The translations under genes were made by a program, and so were the position numbers. From a bacterium (GTDB lineage: Bacteria > JAMCPX01), in the NCBI GenBank assembly GCA_021792615.1, contig JAJYUJ010000060.1, forward strand, positions 1 through 9,813: a stretch of DNA of 9,813 bases. The letters run 5' to 3'. Below, piece after piece: positions 7,078 through 9,813 of the stretch (position 1 is the stretch's first letter; the number at the start of each line of letters is the position of its first letter). Below the pieces are notes generated by a model. That model did not search any database. It was not told where the DNA came from and saw nothing but the letters and a program-made list of their open reading frames with translations.

Positions 7078-7122
7078 CAACTATTCTCCCGATAGAGCGC
7101 TATCTTCGCTGTCCTTTTCCCT

Positions 7123-7151
7123 TTGACCATAAAAATGCACTATTGTAAAAA
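7123..7151 (+). promoter_or_regulatory. Possible sigma-70 promoter for the PEBP gene
   Basis: TTGACC (7123-7128, 5 of 6) followed after 17 nt by TAAAAA (7146-7151, 4 of 6), about 60 nt upstream of the chosen TTG start. The surroundings are AT-rich, so the -10 call is loose. Confidence 0.4.
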
Positions 7152-7197
7152 TACACAAAAGAATGTAAGTAGAAAACAGTAAACGCAGTTGTTCCAT

Positions 7198-7204
7198 AAG
7201 GAGG
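7198..7204 (+). promoter_or_regulatory. Strong Shine-Dalgarno deciding the PEBP start
   Basis: AAGGAGG lies 8 nt before the TTG at 7213. It overlaps the coding frame of an alternative upstream TTG at 7189, so initiation at 7213 is the better reading. Confidence 0.75.
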
Positions 7205-7212
7205 CAATTTAC

Positions 7213-7803
7213 TTGTTTTATCGTGAGAAATTTCAAGCCGGGTATACAAAAAAGATAGCCGGTAATCCTGCTGCCGGTCTCTTTTCAGGATTATGGATTG
7301 CAGTTCTATGCTTAACAGTCCTTGCAGTAAGTAGTCCAGCCCTTTCCAAATCATACAATCTGGCCATATCGAGCCATGCATTCAATAATAATGGTTTTAT
7401 CCCCGTACACTATACCTGTCAGGGAAGCGATATAAACCCTCCGCTTGCTTTTAAAAACATTCCTCCCCATACGGCATCGCTCGTATTGATACTGGAGGAT
7501 CCCGATGCCCCGGGTGGCACATTCACCCATTGGCTTCTGTGGAACATCGATCCCAAGACCCGGGGAATAGGCGGGCATGCTGTTCCGCACGGAGCAGTGC
7601 AAGGTTTCAATGATTTTGGCACAAAAGGATACGGCGGTCCATGCCCGCCCCCCGGCAATGCCCACAGGTATATATTCAAGCTGTTCGCGGTAAACACCGT
7701 ACTTCACGTCAACAGAACCATAACACGGCAAGGCCTGGAAAAAGCGATACACAGCCATATCATCGCCCATGCCCTGCTGACGGGCTTCTATAAAAGGAAA
7801 TAA
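7213..7803 (+). CDS. Exported YbhB/YbcL-type phosphatidylethanolamine-binding protein (PEBP)
   Basis: 196-residue PEBP-family protein starting at a TTG chosen from the AAGGAGG 8 nt upstream. The N-terminus is a signal peptide: basic segment, hydrophobic core (about 23-40) and likely cleavage after SPALS (residue 45), which puts the mature protein in the periplasm. The mature part holds the PEBP anion-binding signatures LEDPDAPGGTFTHWLLWNI and the later YGGPCPPPGNAHRYIFKLFAV. Bacterial YbhB/YbcL homologues have no well-fixed ligand or function, and I infer none. The n-region (about 22 residues before the core) is long for a signal peptide. The gene stands alone, converging on mscL, with a modest promoter candidate upstream and no obvious terminator after it. 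Confidence 0.93.
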   Translation: MFYREKFQAGYTKKIAGNPAAGLFSGLWIAVLCLTVLAVSSPALSKSYNLAISSHAFNNNGFIPVHYTCQGSDINPPLAFKNIPPHTASLVLILEDPDAPGGTFTHWLLWNIDPKTRGIGGHAVPHGAVQGFNDFGTKGYGGPCPPPGNAHRYIFKLFAVNTVLHVNRTITRQGLEKAIHSHIIAHALLTGFYKRK

Positions 7804-7987
7804 GAAAGTTCGTGAATGAGCACACATTGCTATTGGATTGTTGGATAACCTGAAAAATGCAATAAGGAAGATTACCCCTGAAGATACCCACGGGCAAGCC
7901 CGAGGAACCCTACTTCATCGTAAGAAAGCTCAGCGGTTTTCAGCCAGCGGTCTTGCGCCCGGGGCGTGTCCGCCTTTGGCCGGCTTT
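7804..7987. other. Convergent intergenic region with degenerate hairpin and short repeats
   Basis: 184 nt between the convergent PEBP and mscL genes. It contains the hairpin at 7888-7905, a GC-rich right half, two copies of CAGCGGT separated by a few bases (7931-7937 and 7946-7952), and AGAAAGC (7923-7929) pairing with GCTTTCT (7983-7989, overlapping the mscL stop). None of these has a U-tract, and no credible gene is seen. It may hold remnants of an interspersed repeat. Confidence 0.5.
7888..7905. repeat. Imperfect palindrome CCaCGGGC-AA-GCCCGaGG
   Basis: A 5-bp core stem with a 2-nt loop, one A/A mismatch, then two further G:C pairs. A single base change would make it a perfect 8-bp stem, which is how a decayed REP-like palindrome would look. 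Confidence 0.4.
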
Positions 7988-8371
7988 CTAACGAGGGTTA
8001 CTCTTGAGCTGTTCTAAGATTCCTCTCAAAAGCTTCACTTCTTCCGAAGGCTCGGGCACCGGTGCCGGGGCTGCTTTCTCTTGTTTTATCAACCGTTTTT
8101 TTGCCGTATTTATTGGTACAACCACCAGGAAGTAGATGACTGCCGCTACGATAAGGAAATTGACGACTGCATTGGTAAATTGGCCGATACCAACGGGACC
8201 CAATTTAATAGAAGAAAAATCCGGAGCACCGCCGAATACACCAAGGATCGGTGTGATAACGTCGACAACCAAAGAATGTACAATTTGGCCGAATGCAGCA
8301 CCAATAATCACAGCCACAGCCAGATCTACGACATTACCCCGCATGATAAATTCTTTAAACCCTTTAAGCAT
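7988..8371 (-). CDS. mscL: Large-conductance mechanosensitive channel MscL
   Basis: 127-residue inner-membrane channel that opens under high membrane tension and releases solutes during hypo-osmotic shock; the family forms homopentamers. The N-terminal amphipathic segment and start of TM1 match the family closely (FKEFIMRGNVVDLAVAVIIG, residues 5-24). TM1 spans about 14-45, a short periplasmic loop follows (about 46-64), TM2 spans about 66-88, then a KK-rich juncture and a proline-rich linker lead to the C-terminal helix (EEVKLLRGILEQL). Length is normal. An AAGGGGG-type Shine-Dalgarno precedes the ATG. It has its own promoter and is transcribed toward the PEBP gene. Confidence 0.97.
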   Translation of the reverse strand: MLKGFKEFIMRGNVVDLAVAVIIGAAFGQIVHSLVVDVITPILGVFGGAPDFSSIKLGPVGIGQFTNAVVNFLIVAAVIYFLVVVPINTAKKRLIKQEKAAPAPVPEPSEEVKLLRGILEQLKSNPR

Positions 8372-8407
8372 AGTGCCCCCTTTTTTGATTTTGTTTGTTT
8401 GCTTTTT

Positions 8408-8436
8408 ATTTTAATACGGACAGTATCATCCGTCAA
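8408..8436 (-). promoter_or_regulatory. Sigma-70-type promoter for mscL
   Basis: On the minus strand TTGACG (8431-8436, 5 of 6) is followed after exactly 17 nt by TAAAAT (8408-8413, 5 of 6). Predicted transcription start is near 8401, giving a leader of about 30 nt before the mscL ATG. Confidence 0.68.
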
Positions 8437-8495
8437 ACACTATCTTTTAACGATTTTTGGTTCATCACTCATACCGGACTCCGTGCGTTGATGAT

Positions 8496-9482
8496 TTATT
8501 TATTCACCGCTTTCATCATTGCTTCGGGATAGCGCATACCGGCTGCAATACCGGGAGGGAGCGAGGCATTTATGCGGTCAAGATCCTGTTTGGTAAAGGT
8601 GATATCCAATGCGGCCATGTTTTCTTCCAGATACTTGACATGTTTCGTACCCGGTATGGGCACAATGTCCTTACCCATGGCCATGACCCAGGCAAGGGCA
8701 AGCTGAACCGGTGTACACTTTTTTTCTGTTGCAATTTCCCGGACACGGTTCAAAATTTGCATATTTTTCTTTATATTCTCTTCCTGAAAACGGGGTGTTT
8801 TACGCCGGTAATCATTCGGAGACAGGGCGTCGGTGCTTTGTATGGTGCCGGTCAGAAAGCCCCTGCCCAAAGGACTGTATGCAACGAACCCTATGCCGAG
8901 TTCGCGGCAAACGGGCAGGACCTCCGTTTCTACATCGCGGGTCCAGAACGAATACTCGGTTTGAAGTGCACTGATGGGATGTACTGCGTTTGCACGCCGG
9001 ATCGTCTGTACCGAGGCCTCGGATAAACCGAGGAACCGCACCTTACCTTGTTCAACCAGCCTTGCCATTGCACCAACTGTTTCTTCTATGGGTGTCTGTG
9101 GATCGACCCTGTGCTGGTAGTAAAGATCTATTGTTTCGATACCGAGCCGTTTCAGACTGGCCTCGCATGCCTGGCGCACGTATTCCGGTCTGCCGTTTAT
9201 ACCGAGCATGGCTCCGTCTTTGCCGCGCACATTTCCAAACTTCGTTGCGATGATCACCTTGTTCCGGTATGGCTTCAATGCCTTGCCCACAAGCTCTTCG
9301 TTGTCACCGACACCGTACATATCCGCTGTATCGAAAAAATTGATTCCGAGTTCTACTGCCCTCTGTATCGTTGCCGTTGATTCCCGATCGTCCCGGACGC
9401 CGTAAAAATCGGACATACCCATACATCCAAGACCCATTGCCGAAACCGCCAGTCCCGATTTACCCAATGTTCTCGTCTCCAT
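8496..9482 (-). CDS. Aldo/keto reductase (NADPH-dependent family, AKR13-like)
   Basis: 328-residue cytosolic (beta/alpha)8 oxidoreductase that would reduce aldehydes or ketones with NADPH; the substrate cannot be read from sequence. The catalytic tetrad is complete: D51 and Y56 (FFDTADMYG), K81 (ATKFG) and H124 (YYQHRVDP). The usual N-terminus ([20 protein letters not shown]), the segment GLSEAS and the nucleotide-binding [13 protein letters not shown] near the C-terminus are all present. The pattern resembles the AKR13/YakC group. The start has an excellent Shine-Dalgarno (AAGGAGG, 6 nt upstream). It lies between mscL and a metallopeptidase gene on the same strand with gaps above 100 nt, so it is probably transcribed on its own. 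Stress or detoxification roles are common in the family but are not shown here. Confidence 0.95.
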   Translation of the reverse strand: METRTLGKSGLAVSAMGLGCMGMSDFYGVRDDRESTATIQRAVELGINFFDTADMYGVGDNEELVGKALKPYRNKVIIATKFGNVRGKDGAMLGINGRPEYVRQACEASLKRLGIETIDLYYQHRVDPQTPIEETVGAMARLVEQGKVRFLGLSEASVQTIRRANAVHPISALQTEYSFWTRDVETEVLPVCRELGIGFVAYSPLGRGFLTGTIQSTDALSPNDYRRKTPRFQEENIKKNMQILNRVREIATEKKCTPVQLALAWVMAMGKDIVPIPGTKHVKYLEENMAALDITFTKQDLDRINASLPPGIAAGMRYPEAMMKAVNK

Positions 9483-9488
9483 TGTAAT

Positions 9489-9495
9489 CCTCCTT
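9489..9495 (-). promoter_or_regulatory. Shine-Dalgarno of the aldo/keto reductase
   Basis: Minus-strand AAGGAGG, 6 nt before the ATG at 9482, fixing that start. Further upstream an AT-rich run (TTATATAAGA on the minus strand, about 9530-9539) could hold a -10 element, but I find no convincing -35. Confidence 0.75.
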
Positions 9496-9596
9496 TTTGA
9501 AAAGCTTAACTATGCACACCGGCACAGTCTTATATAAGATAATAATCGGTTGTGTCGGTTGCCAGCCCTGGTCGATCGCCCGGGTCCGGCAGCCCT

Positions 9597-9813
9597 TCAA
9601 ATTATGAGTAGATGCTCATTCTCCTTGAGCCATGTTAAGCTTTTCTTGTAATCAGGAAGCATAGTGCCGACCTTGTCCCAGAACCTTTTTGAATGGTTCT
9701 TTTCTTTAAGGTGCGCTAACTCGTGAATAACAACATAGTCGACAACATGCAAAGGGGCCATAACAAGTCGCCAGGAAAAATGCAGATTGTTGCGAGCGCT
9801 GCAAGACCCAGAT
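9597..9813 (-). CDS. YgjP/DUF45-type zinc metallopeptidase, C-terminal part (cut by window edge)
   Basis: The last 71 codons of a gene running in from the right edge, with stop TGA at 9597-9599. The reading begins SGSCSARNNLHFSWRL, continues MAPLHVVDYVVIHELAHL and then KEKNHSKRFWDKV. The HExxH zinc motif (HELAH) and third histidine in the NHSKRFW segment are the hallmark of the YgjP-like (DUF45, M48-related/SprT-like) metallohydrolases, normally about 230-250 residues, so roughly the last 30 percent is present. Family members usually read RWGSCS before this part; here Ser stands in the Trp position, at the very first codon visible. The cellular role of the family is not settled, and some copies lie beside type I restriction genes. 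The stop is 114 nt from the aldo/keto reductase start. Confidence 0.9.
   Translation of the reverse strand, partial: SGSCSARNNLHFSWRLVMAPLHVVDYVVIHELAHLKEKNHSKRFWDKVGTMLPDYKKSLTWLKENEHLLII

Noticed and set aside
7189-7212. TTG at 7189 as the PEBP start
   Set aside because: It has no Shine-Dalgarno of its own, and the strong AAGGAGG sits inside this extension, serving the TTG at 7213.
7351-7827. A 158-codon minus-strand open frame across the PEBP gene
   Set aside because: It is antisense to an unmistakable PEBP coding sequence, has no family resemblance and no convincing ribosome-binding site.
8462-8494. TCATCA/TGATGA inverted repeat after the aldo/keto reductase as a terminator
   Set aside because: Only 6 bp with a 21-nt interior and no U-tract; too weak to call, and the region also precedes the mscL promoter.
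9540-9596. GC-rich short palindromes (CGATCG, CCCGGG) and a repeated CAGCCCT between the aldo/keto reductase and the metallopeptidase
   Set aside because: Short words expected by chance; no stable stem with U-tract and no repeat array.
1-9813. CRISPR arrays, tRNA/rRNA genes, transposases, toxin-antitoxin pairs, riboswitches
   Set aside because: I looked on both strands and saw no regularly spaced repeats, cloverleaf, transposase-like protein, small paired genes or known riboswitch core.

Overview
The window looks like chromosomal DNA from a Gram-negative, respiratory, probably anaerobic bacterium. The evidence is a membrane-anchored 12-heme c-type cytochrome of NapC/NirT type, a good sigma-54 promoter signature in front of it, a periplasmic PEBP protein, and receiver/PATAN-domain signalling proteins of the sort common in Desulfobacterota, Geobacter relatives and Nitrospirota. 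The lineage is an inference from gene content; no rRNA or other decisive marker is present. I see no tRNA, rRNA, CRISPR array, insertion sequence or phage gene.

Left half (23-5276, all minus strand): four tightly packed genes transcribed leftward from one strong sigma-70-type promoter at 5286-5314. In order they are miaB (tRNA methylthiotransferase), a bifunctional-nuclease-family protein (BFN/DUF151), a 622-residue receiver-GAF-degenerate GGDEF protein, and a 515-residue receiver-PATAN(DUF4388)-degenerate GTPase protein. Spacing is 1 nt, a GTGA overlap, and 4 nt, so the set is very probably one translationally coupled operon. The two signalling proteins are the most unusual part. Both receivers have lost the phosphoacceptor Asp (Gly56 in one, Glu55 in the other). 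The GGDEF motif is replaced and the GTPase motifs are eroded. They look like a pair of non-catalytic scaffold or sensor proteins.

Middle (5277-7060): a 309-nt divergent intergenic region with the miaB promoter, TGCGCA repeats and a sigma-54-type promoter (5535-5551). The multiheme cytochrome follows (5586-7007) and is closed by a terminator built on a perfect 32-nt palindrome. NapC/NirT proteins pass electrons from the quinol pool to periplasmic partners; no partner reductase is in the window, so the electron acceptor is unknown.

Right half (7060-9813): a signal-peptide-bearing YbhB/YbcL-type PEBP protein (plus strand, TTG start chosen from a strong Shine-Dalgarno). Then, on the minus strand, mscL (mechanosensitive channel) with its own clear promoter, an aldo/keto reductase, and the C-terminal 71 codons of a YgjP/DUF45-type zinc metallopeptidase cut by the window edge. 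These appear to be independent housekeeping or stress genes. A 184-nt non-coding stretch between the convergent PEBP and mscL genes holds a degenerate hairpin and short repeats that may be remnants of an interspersed repeat.
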